Source: Eurosta solidaginis (lineage: Eukaryota > Arthropoda > Insecta > Diptera > Tephritidae). From it: a DNA stretch of 64,000 nucleotides. This document shows, in pieces, positions 22,422 to 35,200 of the stretch (positions within the stretch are counted from its first letter, which is position 1; each line of letters starts with the position of its first letter). The translations under genes were made by a program, and so were the position numbers. The notes beneath the pieces are model-generated. The model had not been told where the DNA came from. It saw only the letters and a list, made by a program, of their open reading frames with translations, and made no database searches. The stretch is from the NCBI RefSeq assembly GCF_040869045.1, contig NC_090323.1, positions 175,110,083 through 175,174,082 on the forward strand, read 5' to 3'.

Positions 22422-22670
22422 CTACAACCCTGTGTGGTAAAACGGAACGGACTGACAAAGGACAGGACAAAAGACTAAAGAGTGACGAAGGTGAATATGA
22501 AAGTTTAAGTAATTGCGTGACGGTTGAACTGAACGGACGGCTTTGTATATGTATCGGGCGTGCTTAAAACATTGTAATCTTTGTAAAACCGAACTATACT
22601 TAATAAATCGAACTTTGTGCAAATAATAAAAGATGCGTACATTCATTGGTGTCTGATCGGCAATCCTACA
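22379..22670 (+). repeat. gypsy LTR3 (right outer LTR, 292 bp)
   Basis: Complete LTR ending ATCCTACA at 22670, followed by the target duplication TGTA (22671-22674) and the resumed CR1 endonuclease. By eye identical to LTR2. Confidence 0.95.
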
Positions 22671-22674
22671 TGTA

Positions 22675-24160
22675 TTGTAAAAAACATCTCAATTCGAGAA
22701 TCATATCAAGTATAGCTGTTGGCGTCACTGAGAACTTGCTAGTTGAAGTGTCTAGTTCAATGTCCAAAGTCCTTTTTTCGTGCGTCTATAACCCTAATAA
22801 ATTGTGCAACGTGAAGGAATATTTTACAATGTTGCCCTCGGTCGCAGTTGATTATACTGATATAATTATCTGCGGAGATTTTATTGTTAATCTCTTATGT
22901 AGTGACCCATATACCTGCCGTTTGTTAGACGATGTTTCAAGTGTTGGTCTTGAAGTGGTTAATGTGTGCGTACCAACAAGGTATGGACAGAACTGCAGCC
23001 CCAGCCTTCTTGACTATTTCATTGTGTCCGATACGTCTAAAGTCTTAAAGTTTGATCAATTATCCTTTATCTCAGACCATGATCTAATTTTCTGTTCATT
23101 TGATGTAGTGTTCGATAACCACAGTGCAGTAGCTAGACCATCCATTTCACGACTGGACGTAAATAACCTTCTTGGAGACATCTCCAGCATAAATTGGTCT
23201 GCTTGTTGGAGCTTGAGTTCGGTGCATGAAAAGCTGAGATTTTTAAATGAAATTATTTTATACCTCTATACAACTCACGTTCCATCTCGGGTATATAGCA
23301 ACAGATCTTCCTCTTGCCCTTGGTTTAATAGATCCGTCCGTGCTATGATTATCAAGCGCAATAAGCTTTATTCCCTTTGGAAGAAAAACCGAAGCAACGC
23401 AAATTGGCGTGCATACAAACTTACACGAAATGAGACCACAGCCTATATTAAATGTAAAATGTTGAATATATCGTTGCCTAATCATGTTTTGTGGCGTAAT
23501 CTGAAAAAACTTCGTGTACATGTGAGTGAGAGTTCTGACTGTTCCCTTAATCCTGAAGATCTTAATGCAGCTTTTGTGAGCCAAGCTAACCCGTCTTGTC
23601 TTAATACCAATTTCTCAACCCCTCCCTTATATGTGGTTCCTGTTTGTCAAGTATTTGAGTTTACAGCTGTTTCGGAACTTGATGTGGCGGGATGCATAAA
23701 TAAAATAAGGTCCAACGCAATCGGTCAGGACAATATACCGCTCAAATTTGTTAAAATAATTGCCCCGTACATTCTTCCTACATTGACGCATATTATCAAC
23801 CACAGTATTACTACCTCCTGCTTCCCTGATATGTGGAAGATTGCCACGGTTATACCCATTGCAAAAACTAAGTTTGCAGATTGTCCTAGTGACTTTCGGC
23901 CTATCAGCATTTTGCCAGCACTCTCGAAAGTCTTTGAGATATTGTGTTCGGAACAAATTCAAGACCATGTTTGCAAACATAGTCTGCTATCACCATTCCA
24001 GTCAGGCTTCCGATCAAAGCACAGTTGGTCCACGGCTATCATAAAAATTTTAGACGACATCAGGGCACCCTTTGACAAAAACCAGTTGACTTTATTATGC
24101 CTGCTTGACTTCTCAAAAGCCTTCGACTCTGTGAACCATGACCTGCTGTGCTTAAAATGA
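22675..24160 (+). pseudogene. CR1-like ORF2: endonuclease C-part and RT N-part
   Basis: Continues the ORF2 interrupted at 10965. The endonuclease Gly-Asp-Phe (about 22875) and Ser-Asp-His-Asp (about 23077) motifs are present. A linker and the RT follow: Phe-Arg-Pro-Ile-Ser at about 23897, Phe-Gln-Ser-Gly-Phe-Arg at about 23996, and Leu-Asp-Phe-Ser-Lys-Ala-Phe-Asp at about 24106. The frame breaks near 24150-24175 in an A-rich stretch just after the first RT catalytic Asp region. These motif spellings are the CR1/Jockey type. In this frame alone the protein is about 490 residues and lacks the catalytic palm. Confidence 0.88.
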
Positions 24161-25188
24161 ACAAAAATTAAAAAATTATTTTGGTTTTGATGACTCCGCA
24201 GTGCGGCTCATGCGAAGTTATCTGACGGGTAGATCCCAGCTTGTCAAAGTCGGCTCCGAAACTTCAGGTCTAAAACCACTATTGGCAGGGGAACCCCAAG
24301 GCTCTATCTTTGGTCCACTACTTTTTAGTATTTTTATTAATGACATATTTAATGCATGACAGCATGCTCATATGTATGCATATGCTGATGATGTCCAACT
24401 ATATTTGTCGGGAAATCATGAGGGGACAAACGATTTATGCTCAAGATTGAATAATGACTTAATATCCATATTTCAATGGGCTAGGAAAAATGACTTATGC
24501 ATGAAGAGTGAGAAATCATACGTGTTGCCTATATCTAAAAAACGAATAAGTTTCTCAAGTATTCCGCCCTTGCGCGTTGCCAGTAAATGTCTCAAACTCG
24601 TTTCAAAAGTGACTAATCTTGGTTTTGTTATTAACACGACCGCTGTCTTGTGATGATCATGTAAATTCGTTGGTTAAGAAAGTATACTATATCTTAAGAA
24701 ACTTACGAATGTCTGCTATTTATACTCCGGTCAATGTTAGAAGAAAACTTGCAATTCAATTGATTATGCCGATCATTTGCTACTCTGAGCTAGTGTACAG
24801 TAAACTGAGCTCCCAGTCTGCTCATAAAATTGATGTAGCATTTAATCATGTTACACGTTATGTATTCGGCTTAGCCATATTTGATCATATATCCAGCTGG
24901 AGAGCGCGTCTACTGGGCTGTGAAATCTTCGAATATCTGAAAGCTAGGAACAGCATTTTCCTTTGTCAACTTATCATGTATAAGGAGCCTAGTTACCTAT
25001 ATGATAAGCTAATATTCCCCAGGTCTGCTCGAATCAACGACCTAATAGTACCAACTTATAACTATCTAACATCTGGACGGCTATTCTTTGTCAATGCCAT
25101 TCGCCTATGGAACTCTATTCCAGTATCCGTACGTAGTAGTCTAAATAAAAGCAACTTTAAAAATGTTCTTTATGCTCATTTTAGTTGA
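24161..25188 (+). pseudogene. CR1-like ORF2: RT palm and thumb remnants
   Basis: The rest of ORF2 in pieces. From about 24180 the frame reads the RT segment with Gly-Ser-Ile-Phe-Gly-Pro (about 24300) up to a stop at about 24357, in the same frame as the piece carrying the catalytic Tyr-Ala-Asp-Asp at 24381-24392. A further frame change near 24645 leads to the last piece (24619-25188), which encodes the helical C-terminal region and ends at a plausible native stop. At least three lesions make the element dead. Confidence 0.85.
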
Positions 25189-25459
25189 AACCATTATACT
25201 TCTTGAGTTTTCGCCATCAATATGTATGAGTGTATACAACGTTTTGTTATTGAATTTAATTATTTGTTTATTTTAGATACTAGTAAATTACGATAATTCT
25301 CTATGTTTGATGTGATTATTTAACCTACATAACCCTCTGTTATGACTTTTGTTCTTTTTTACATTGCGATTTATCTTTTTGTTGTACTATAAAAGATCCT
25401 AGACCTTATTGTACTAATACTATTTTTGCAATAAATGATAAATGATGAAATGATAAATG
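25189..25459 (+). other. CR1-like 3' untranslated region and tail
   Basis: AT-rich untranslated DNA ending in about four imperfect ATGATAA-type repeats (25433-25459), directly followed by the target duplication ATAACA. Non-LTR tails made of short repeats rather than poly(A) fit CR1 or related clades. Confidence 0.7.
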
Positions 25460-26337
25460 ATAACAACAAGGTTCCACGTAAGTCAATAGGAAATAAATTT
25501 TGTTTACTGTTATGATTTCTTTTTTTGTTTATGAAGAAAGTGTTTACACACTGACATATGGCTTTATAACAATAGTCAATTAGTTAAAAATTAGAGTTGT
25601 TTGCTGCGTAAAATCACTAAATGCCATCAGATCTAAAGATGGAAAATTTTTAGGCTAGTTTGATTATATTCACGACTTATAGCGTTTCAAATGTTTTTGA
25701 GTAATTAAGGTCTTTTGACTAATCAAATAAAATGTAGCGAATTTTAATTAACACTTTTTAATAACAACAAAAGTTCCACGTAAGTCAGTAGGAAATACAT
25801 TTTGTTTACTGTTATGATTTCTTTTTTTGTTTATGACGTAAGTGTTTACACACTGACATATGGCTTTATAACAATAGTTTAATGAATTAAAAATTAGAGT
25901 TGTTTGCTGCGTAAAATCACTAAATGCCATCAGATCTGAAGATGGCCAATTTTTAGGCTAGTTTGATTATGTTTACGACTTATGGCGTTTCAAAAGTTTT
26001 TAAGTAATTAAGGGCTTTTGACTAATCAAATAAAACGTATCGAATTTTAATTACTACTTTTGAATAACAACAAAGGTTCCACGTAAGTCAATAGGAAATA
26101 CATTTTGTTTACTGTTATGATTTCTTTTTTTGTTTATGACGAAAGTGTTTGCACACTGACATATGGCTTTATAACAATAGTTTAATTAATTAAAAATTAG
26201 AGTTGTTTGCTGCGTAAAATCACTAAATGCCCTCAGATCTAAAGATGGAAATTTTTTAGGCTAGTTTGATTATGTTTACGACTTATGGCGTTTCAAAAGT
26301 TTTTAAGTAATTAAGGGCTTTTGACTAATCAAATAAA

Positions 26338-29300
26338 ACGTAGCGAATTTTAGTTAACACTTTTGAATAACAACAAAAGTTCCCCGTAAGTCAATAGGAA
26401 ATACAATTTGTTTACTGTTATGATTTCTTTTTTTGTTTATGAAGAAAGTGTTTACACACTGACATATGGCTTTATAACAATAGTCAATTAGTTGAAAATT
26501 AGAGTTGTTTGCTGCGTAAAATCTCTAAATGCCCTCAGGTGTGAAGATGGAAAATTTTTAGGCTAGTTTGATTATATTCACGACTTATGGCGTTTCAAAT
26601 GTGTTTGAGTAATTAAGGGCTTTTGACTAATCAAATAAAATGTAGCGAATTTTAATTAACACTTTTGAATAACAACAAAGGTTCCACGTAAGTCAATAGG
26701 AAATACATTTTGTTTACTGTTATGATTTCTATTTTTGTTTATGACGAAAGTGTTTACACACTGACATATTGCTTTATAACAATAGTTTAATGAATTAAAA
26801 ATTAGAGTTGTTTGCTGCGTAAAATCACTAAATGTCATCAGATCTGAAGATGGAAAATTTTTAGGCTAGTTTGATTATATTTACGACTCATGGCGTTTCA
26901 AATGTTTTGAGTAATTAAAGGCTTTTGACTAATCAAATAAAATGTATCGAATTTTAATTAACACTTTTGAATAACAACAAAGGTTCCACGTAAGTCAATA
27001 GGAAATACATTTTGTTTACTGTTATGATTTCTTTTTTTGTTTATGAAAAAAGTGTTTACACACTGACATATGGCTTTATAACAATAGTCAATTAGTTAAA
27101 AATTAGAGTTGTTTGCTGCGTAAAATCACTAAATGCCATCAGATCTGAAGATGGAAAATTTTTAGGCTAGTTTGATTATATTTACGACTTATGGCGTTTC
27201 AAATGTTTTTGAGTAATTAAAGGCTTTTGATTTTAATTAACACTTTTGAATAACAACAAAAGTTCCCCGTAAGTCAATAGGAAATACAATTTGTTTACTG
27301 TTATGATTTCTTTTTTTGTTTATGAAGAAAGTGTTTACACACTGACATATGGCTTTATAACAATAGTCAATTAGTTAAAAATTAGAGTTGTTTGCTGCGT
27401 AAAATCACTAAATGCCATCAGATCTGAAGATGGAAAATTTTTAGGCTAGTTTGATTATATTTACGACTTATGGCGTTTCAAATGTTTTTGAGTAATTAAA
27501 GGCTTTTGATTTTAATTAACACTTTTGAATAACAACAAAGGTTCCACGTAAGTCAATAGGAAATACATTTTGTTTACTGTTATGATTTCTATTTTTGTTT
27601 ATGACGAAAGTGTTTACACACTGACATATTGCTTTATAACAATAGTTTAATGAATTAAAAATTAGAGTTGTTTGCTGCGTAAAATCTCTAAATGCCCTCA
27701 GGTGTGAAGATGGAAAATTTTTAGGCTAGTTTGATTATATTCACGACTTATGGCGTTTCAAATGTGTTTGAGTAATTAAGGGCTTTTGACTAATCAAATA
27801 AAATGTAGCGAATTTTAATTAACACTTTTGAATAACAACAAAGGTTCCACGTAAGTCAATAGGAAATACATTTTGTTTACTGTTATGATTTCTTTTTTTG
27901 TTTATGAAAAAAGTGTTTACACACTGACATATGGCTTTATAACAATAGTCAATTAGTTAAAAATTAGAGTTGTTTGCTGCGTAAAATCACTAAATGCCAT
28001 CAGATCTGAAGATGGAACATTTTTAGGCTAGTTTGATTATATTTACGACTTATGGCGTTTCAAATGTTTTTGAGTAATTAAAGGCTTTTGATTTTAATTA
28101 ACACTTTTGAATAACAACAAAAGTTCCCCGTAAGTCAATAGGAAATACAATTTGTTTACTGTTATGATTTCTTTTTTTGTTTATGAAGAAAGTGTTTACA
28201 CACTGACATATGGCTTTATAACAATAGCCAATTAGTTGAAAATTAGAGTTGTTTGCTGCGTAAAATCTCTAAATGCCCTCAGGTGTGAAGATGGAAAATT
28301 TTTAGGCTAGTTTGATTATATTCACGACTTATGGCGTTTCAAACGTGTTTGAGTAATTAAGGGCTTTTGACTAATCAAATAAAATGTAGCGAATTTTAAT
28401 TAACACTTTTGAATAACAACAAAGGTTCCACGTAAGTCAATAGGAAATACATTTTGTTTACTGTTATGATTTCTATTTTTGTTTATGAAGAAAGTGTTTA
28501 CACACTGACATATGGCTTTATAACAATAGTCAATTAGTTGAAAATTAGAGTTGTTTGCTGCGTAAAATCTCTAAATGCCCTCAGGTATGAAGATGGAAAA
28601 TTTTTAGGCTAGTTTGATTATATTCACGACTTATGGCGTTTCAAATGTGTTTGAGTAATTAAGGGCTTTTGACTAATCAAATAAAATGTAGCGAATTTTA
28701 ATTAACACTTTTGAATAACAACAAAGGTTCCACGTAAGTCAATAGGAAATACATTTTGTTTACTGTTATGATTTCTATTTTTGTTTATGACGAAAGTGTT
28801 TACACACTGACATATTGCTTTATAACAATAGTTTAATGAATTAAAAATTAGAGTTGTTTGCTGCGTAAAATCACTAAATGTCATCAGATCTGAAGATGGA
28901 AAATTTTTAGGCTAGTTTGATTATATTTACGACTCATGGCGTTTCAAATGTTTTGAGTAATTAAAGGCTTTTGACTAATCAAATAAAATGTAGCGAATTT
29001 TAGTTAACACTTTTGAATAACAACAAAAGTTCCACGTAAGTCAATAGGAAATACATTTTGTTTACTGTTATGATTTCTTTTTTTGTTTATGAAAAAAGTG
29101 TTTACACACTGACATATGGCTTTATAACAATAGTCAATTAGTTAAAAATTAGAGTTGTTTGCTGCGTAAAATCACTAAATGCCATCAGATCTGAAGATGG
29201 AAAATTTTTAGGCTAGTTTGATTATATTTACGACTTATGGCGTTTCAAATGTTTTTGAGTAATTAAAGGCTTTTGACTAATCAAATAAAATGTAGCGAAT
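26338..29300. repeat. amplified multi-monomer blocks with a 24-bp-deleted variant
   Basis: Within the satellite, monomers lacking about 24 bp (GGCTTTTGA joined directly to TTTTAATTAAC) occur at about 27230, 27510 and 28092. Linked diagnostic variants recur in the same order: CATATTGCTTTATAAC at about 26767, 27626 and 28812 (offsets about 860 and 1186) and CCCTCAGGTGTG-type at about 26531, 27692, 28278 and 28578. The frames at 26656 and 28702 are identical at 2046-bp spacing. These are recent block duplications. Confidence 0.75.
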
Positions 29301-30779
29301 TTTAGTTAACACTTTTGAATAACAACAAAAGTTCCACGTAAGTCAATAGGAAATACAATTTCTTTACTGTTATGATTTCTTTTTTGTTTATGAAGAAAGT
29401 GTTTACACACTGACATATGGCTTTATAACAATAGTTAATTAGTTAAAAATTAGAGTTGTTTGCTGCGTAAAATCACTAAATGCCATCAGATCTGAAGATG
29501 GAAAATTTTTAGGCTAGTTTGATTATATTCACGACTTATGGCGTTTCAAATGTTTTTGAGTAATTAAGGGCTTTTGACTAATCAAATAAAACGTATCGAA
29601 TTTTAATTACTACTTTTCAATAACAACAAAGGTTCCACGTAAGTCAATAGGAAATACATTTTGTTTGCTGTTATGATTTCTTTTTTTGTTTATGAAGAAA
29701 GTGTTTACACACTGACATATGGCTTTATAACAATAGTCAAGTAGTTAAAAATTAGAGTTGTTTGCTGCGTAAAATCACTAAATGCCATCAGATCTGAAGA
29801 TAGAAAATTTTTAGACTAGTTTGATTATATTCACGACTTATGGCGTTTCAAATGTTTTTGAGTAATTAAGGGCTTTTGAGTAATAAAATAAAACGTATCG
29901 AATTTTAATTACTACTTTTCAATAACAACAAAGGTTCCACGTAAGTCATTAGGAAAAACATTTTGTTTACTGTTATGATTTCTTTTTTTGTTTATGAAGA
30001 AAATGTTTACACACTGACATATGGCTTTATAACAATAGTCAATTAGTTAAAAATTAGAGTTGTTTGTTGCGTAAAATCACTAAATGCCATCAGATCTGAA
30101 GATGGAAAATTTTTAGGCTAGTTTGATTATATTCACGACTTATGGCTTTTCAAATGTTTTTGAGAAATTAAGGGCTTTTGACTAATCAAATAAAATGTAG
30201 CGAATTTTAATTAACACTTTTGAATAACAACAAAGGTTCCACGTAAGTCAATAGGAAATACATTTTGTTTACTGTTATGATTTCCTTTTTTGTTTATGAC
30301 GAAAGTGTTTACACACTGACATATTGCTTTATAGCAATAGTTTAATGAATTAAAAATTAGAGTTGTTTGCTGCGTAAAATCACTAAATGCCATCAGATCT
30401 GAAGATGGAAAATTTTTAGGCTAGTTTGATTATATTTACGACTTAAGGCGTTTCAAATGTTTTTGAGTAATTAAAGGCTTTTAACTAATCAAATAAAATG
30501 TAGCGAATTTTAGTTAACACTTTTGAATAACAACAAAAGTTCCACGTAAGTCAATAGGAAATACAATTTGTTTACTCTTATGATTTCTTTTTTGTTTATG
30601 AAGAAAGTGTTTACACACTGACATATGGCTTTATAACAATAGTTAATTAGTTAAAAATTAGAGTTGTTTGCTGCGTAAAATCACTAAATGCCATCAGATC
30701 TGAAGATGGAAAATTTTTAGGCTAGTTTGATTATATTTACGACTTATGGCGTTTCAAATGTTTTTGAGTAATTAAGGGC

Positions 30780-32285
30780 TTTTGACTAATCACATAAAAC
30801 GTAGCGAATTTTAATTAACACTTTTGAATAACAACAAAGGTTCCACGTAAGTCAATAAGAAATACATTTTGTTTACTGTTATGATTTTTTTTTGTTTATG
30901 TAAAAGGTGTTTACATACTGACATATGGCTTTATAGCAATAGTTTAATTAGTTAAAAATTGGAGATTTTTGCTTCGTAAAATCACTAAATCCCATCAGAT
31001 CTGAAGATGGAAAATTTTTAGGCTAGTTTGAATATATTCACGACTTATGGCTTTTCAAATGTTTTTGAGAAATTAAGGGCTTTTGACTAATCAAATAAAA
31101 TGTAGCGAATTTTAATTAACACTTTTGAATAACAACAAAGGTTCCACGTAAGTCAATAGGAAATACATTTTGTTTACTGTTATGATTTCTTTTTTTGTTT
31201 ATGACGAAAGTGTTTACACACTGACATATGGCTTTATAGCAATAGTTTAATTAGTTAAAAATTAGAGTTGTTTGCTGCGTAAAATCACTAAATGCCATCA
31301 GATCTGAAGATGGAAAATTTTTAGGCTAGTTTGATTATATTTACGACTTATGGCGTTTCAAATGTTTTTGAGTAATTAAGGGCTTTTGACTAATCACATA
31401 AAACGTAGCGAATTTTAATTAACACTTTTGAATAACAACAAAGGTTCCACGTAAGTCAATAAGAAATACATTTTGTTTACTGTTATGATTTTTTTTGTTT
31501 ATGTAGAAGGTGTTTACATACTGACATATGGCTTTATAGCAATAGTTTAATTAGTTAAAAATTGGAGATTTTTGCTTCGTAAAATCACTAAATCCCATCA
31601 GATCTGAAGATGGAAAATTTTTAGGCTAGTTTGAATATATTCACGACTTATGGCTTTTCAAATGTTTTTGAGAAATTAAGGGCTTTTGACTAATCAAATA
31701 AAATGTAGCGAATTTTAATTAACACTTTTGAATAACAACAAAGGTTCCACGTAAGTCAATAGGAAATACATTTTGTTTACTGTTATGATTTCTTTTTTTG
31801 TTTATGACGAAAGTGTTTACACACTGACATATGGCTTTATAGCAATAGTTTAATTAGTTAAAAATTAGAGTTGTTTGCTGCGTAAAATCACTAAATGCCA
31901 TCAGATCTGAAGATGGAAAATTTTTAGGCTAGTTTGATTATATTTACGACTTATGGCGTTTCAAATGTTTTTGAGTAATTAAGGGCTTTTGACTAATCAC
32001 ATAAAACGTAGCGAATTTTAATTAACACTTTTGAATAACAACAAAGGTTCCACGTAAGTCAATAAGAAATACATTTTGTTTACTGTTATGATTTTTTTTT
32101 GTTTATGTAAAAGGTGTTTACATACTGACATATGGCTTTATAGCAATAGTTTAATTAGTTAAAAATTGGAGATTTTTGCTTCGTAAAATCACTAAATCCC
32201 ATCAGATCTGAAGATGGAAAATTTTTAGGCTAGTTTGATTATATTTACGACTTATGGCGTTTCAAATGTTTTTGAATAATTAAGG
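30780..32285. repeat. dimeric higher-order repeat (~604 bp, three rounds)
   Basis: A type 1 monomer alternates with a type 2 monomer. The landmark GACTAATCACATAAAACG recurs at about 30783, 31387 and 31994, and CATACTGACATATGGCTTTA at the matching offsets. Confidence 0.7.
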
Positions 32286-35200
32286 GCTTTTGACTAATCA
32301 CATAAAACGTAGCGAATTTTAATTAACACTTTTGAATAACAACAAAGGTTCCACGTAAGTCAATAGGAAATACATTTTGTTTACTGTTATGATTTCTTTT
32401 TTTGTTTATGACGAAAGTGTTTACACACTGACATATGGCTTTATAACAATAGTTTAATGAATTAAAAATTAGAGTTATTTGCTGCGTAAAATCACTAAAT
32501 GCCATCAGATCTGAAGATGGAAAATTTTTAGGCTAGTTTGATTATTTTCACGACTTATGGCGTTTCAAATGTTTTTGAGTAATTAAGGGCTTTTGACTAA
32601 TCAAATAAAATGTAGCTAATTTTAATTACCACTTTTGAATAACAACAAAGGTTCCACGTAAGTCAATAGGAAATACATTTTGTTTACTGTTACGATTTCT
32701 TTTTTTGTTTATGACGAAAGTCTTTGCACACTGACATATGGCTTTATAACAATAGTTTAATGACTTAAAAATTAGAGTTGTTTCCTGAGTAAAATCACTA
32801 AATACCATCAGATCTGAAGATGAAAAATGTTTGGGCTAGTGTGATTATATTTACGACTTATGGCGTTTCAAATGTTTTTGAGTAATTAAAGGCTTTTGAC
32901 TAATCAAATTAAACGTATCGAATTTTAATTACTACCTTTGAATAACAAAAAAGGTTCCACGTAAGTCAATAGGAAATACATTTTGTTTACTGTTATGATT
33001 TCTTTTTTTGTTTATGAAGAAAGTGTTTACACACTGACATATGGCTTTATAACAATAGTCAATTAGTTAAAAATTAGAGTTGTTGCTGCGTAAAATCACT
33101 AAATGCCATCAGATCTGAAGATGGAAAATTTTTAGGCTAGTTTGATTTTATTCACGACTTATGGCGTTTCAAATGTTTTTGAGTAATTAAGGGCTTTTGA
33201 CTAATCAAATAAAATGTAGCGAATTTTAATTAACACTTTTGAATAACAACAAAGGTTCCACGTAAGTCAATAGGAAATACATTTTGTTTACTGTTATGAT
33301 TTCTTTTTTTGTTTATGACGAAAGTGTTTGCACACTGACATATGGCTTTATAACAATAGTTTAATGACTTAAAAATTAGAGTTTTTTTTTCTGCGTAAAA
33401 TCACTAAATCCCATCAGATCTGAAGATGGAAAATTTTTAGGCTAGTTTGATTATATTTACGACTTATGGCGTTTCAAATGTTTTTGAGTAATTAAGGGCT
33501 TTTGACTAATCAAATAAAATGTAGCGAATTTTAATTAACACTTTTGAATAACAACAAAGGTTCCACGTAAGTCAATAGGAAATACATTTTGTTTACTGTT
33601 ATGATTTCTTTTTTTGTTTATGACGAAAGTGTTTGCACACTGACATATGGCTTTATAACAATAGTTTAATGACTTAAAAATTTGGGGTTTTTTTTCTGCG
33701 TAAAATCACTAAATGCCATCAGATCTGAAGATGGAAAATATTTGGGCTAGTGTGATTATATTTACGACTTATGGCGTTTCAAATGTTTCTGAGTAATTAA
33801 AGGCTTTTGACTAATCACATAAAACGTAGCGAATTTTAATTCACACTTTTGAATAACAACAAAGGTTCCACGTATGTAAGTCAATAAGAAATAAATTTTG
33901 TTTACTGTTATGATTTTTTTTTTGTTTATGAAGAAAGAGTTTACACACTGACATATGACTTTATAACAATAGTTTAATTAGTTAAAAATTGGAGTTGTTT
34001 GCTTCCTAAAATCACTAAATGCCATCAGATCTGAAGATGGAAAATTTTTAGGCTAGTTTGATTATGTTTACGACTTATGGCGTTTCAAATGTTTTTGAGT
34101 AATTAAGGGCTTTTGACTAATCAAATAAAATGTATCGAATTTTAATTACTACTTTTGAATAACAACAAAGGTTCCACGTAAGTCAATAGGAAATACATTT
34201 TGTTTACTGTTATGATTTCTTTTTTTGTTTATGACGAAAGTGTTTGCACACTGACATATGGCTTTATAACAATAGTTTAATGAATTAAAAATTACAGTTG
34301 TTTGCTGCGTAAAATCACTAAATTCCATCAGATCTGAAGATGGAAATTTTTTAGGCTAGTTTGATTATATTTACGACTTATGGCGTTTCAAATGTTTTTG
34401 AGTAATTAAGGGCTTATGACTAATCACATAAAACGTAGCGAATTTTAATTAACACTTTTGAATAACAACAAAGGTTCCACGTAAGTCAATAAGAAATACA
34501 TTTTGTTTACTGTTATGATTTTTTTTTGTTTATGTAGAAGGTGTTTACATACTGACATATGGCTTTATAGCAATAGTTTAATTAGTTAAAAATTGGAGAT
34601 TTTTGCTTCGTAAAATCACTAAATCCCATCAGATCTGAAGATGGAAAATTTTTAGGCTAGTTTGATTATATTTACGACTTATGGCGTTTCAAATGTTTTT
34701 GAGTAATTAAGGGCTTTTGACTAATCACATAAAACGTAGCGAATTTTAATTAACACTTTTGAATAACAACAAAGGTTCCACGTAAGTCAATAGGAAATAC
34801 ATTTTGTTTACTGTTATAATTTCTTTTTTTGTTTATGACGAAAGTGTTTACACACTGACATATGGCTTTATAGCAATAGTTTAATTAGTTAAAAATTAGA
34901 GTTGTTTGCTGCGTAAAATCACTAAATGCCATCAGATCTGAAGATGGAAAATTTTTAGGCTAGTTTGATTATATTTACGACTTATGGCGTTTCAAATGTT
35001 TTTGAGTAATTAAGGGCTTTTGACTAATCATATAAAACGTAGCGAATTTTAATTAACACTTTTGAATAACAACAAAGGTTCCACGTAAGTCAATAAGAAA
35101 TACATTATGTTTACTGTTATGATTTTTTTTTTGTTTATGTAGAAGGTGTTTACATACTGACATATGGCTTTATAGCAATAGTTTAATTAGTTAAAAATTG

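Larger units (their letters stand above)
10966..22670 (+). mobile_element. Ty3/gypsy retrotransposon tandem dimer with three LTRs
   Basis: Structure: LTR1 (10966-11211 plus a lost end) - copy A internal - LTR2 (16793-17084) - copy B internal - LTR3 (22379-22670). Outer ends are TGTAGGAT...ATCCTACA, flanked by the direct repeat TGTA (10962-10965 and 22671-22674), so the whole dimer has a single 4-bp target duplication. LTR2 and LTR3 read identical; LTR1 differs at three visible sites. Copies A and B differ at about fourteen substitutions that I could spot plus several indels, and share two frame changes in pol. No env frame is present after integrase. The primer site matches tRNA-Leu, which suggests an mdg3-like lineage; that clade call is weak. 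Confidence 0.93.
9848..25459 (+). mobile_element. CR1-like non-LTR retrotransposon inserted in the satellite (split by a gypsy dimer)
   Basis: Left part 9848-10965, right part 22675-25459. It carries an ORF1 with an FP-C-like domain and an ORF2 with APE-type endonuclease and RT. The 3' end is an A/T-rich tail of ATGATAA-type repeats just before the satellite resumes. ATAACA is present on both sides (9842-9847 and 25460-25465) and fits one satellite monomer exactly, so it is the target-site duplication. The 5' end is truncated inside ORF1. Without the 11.7-kb gypsy insertion the element would be about 3.9 kb. CR1 assignment comes from RT and ORF1 motifs; a related clade is possible. Confidence 0.85.
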
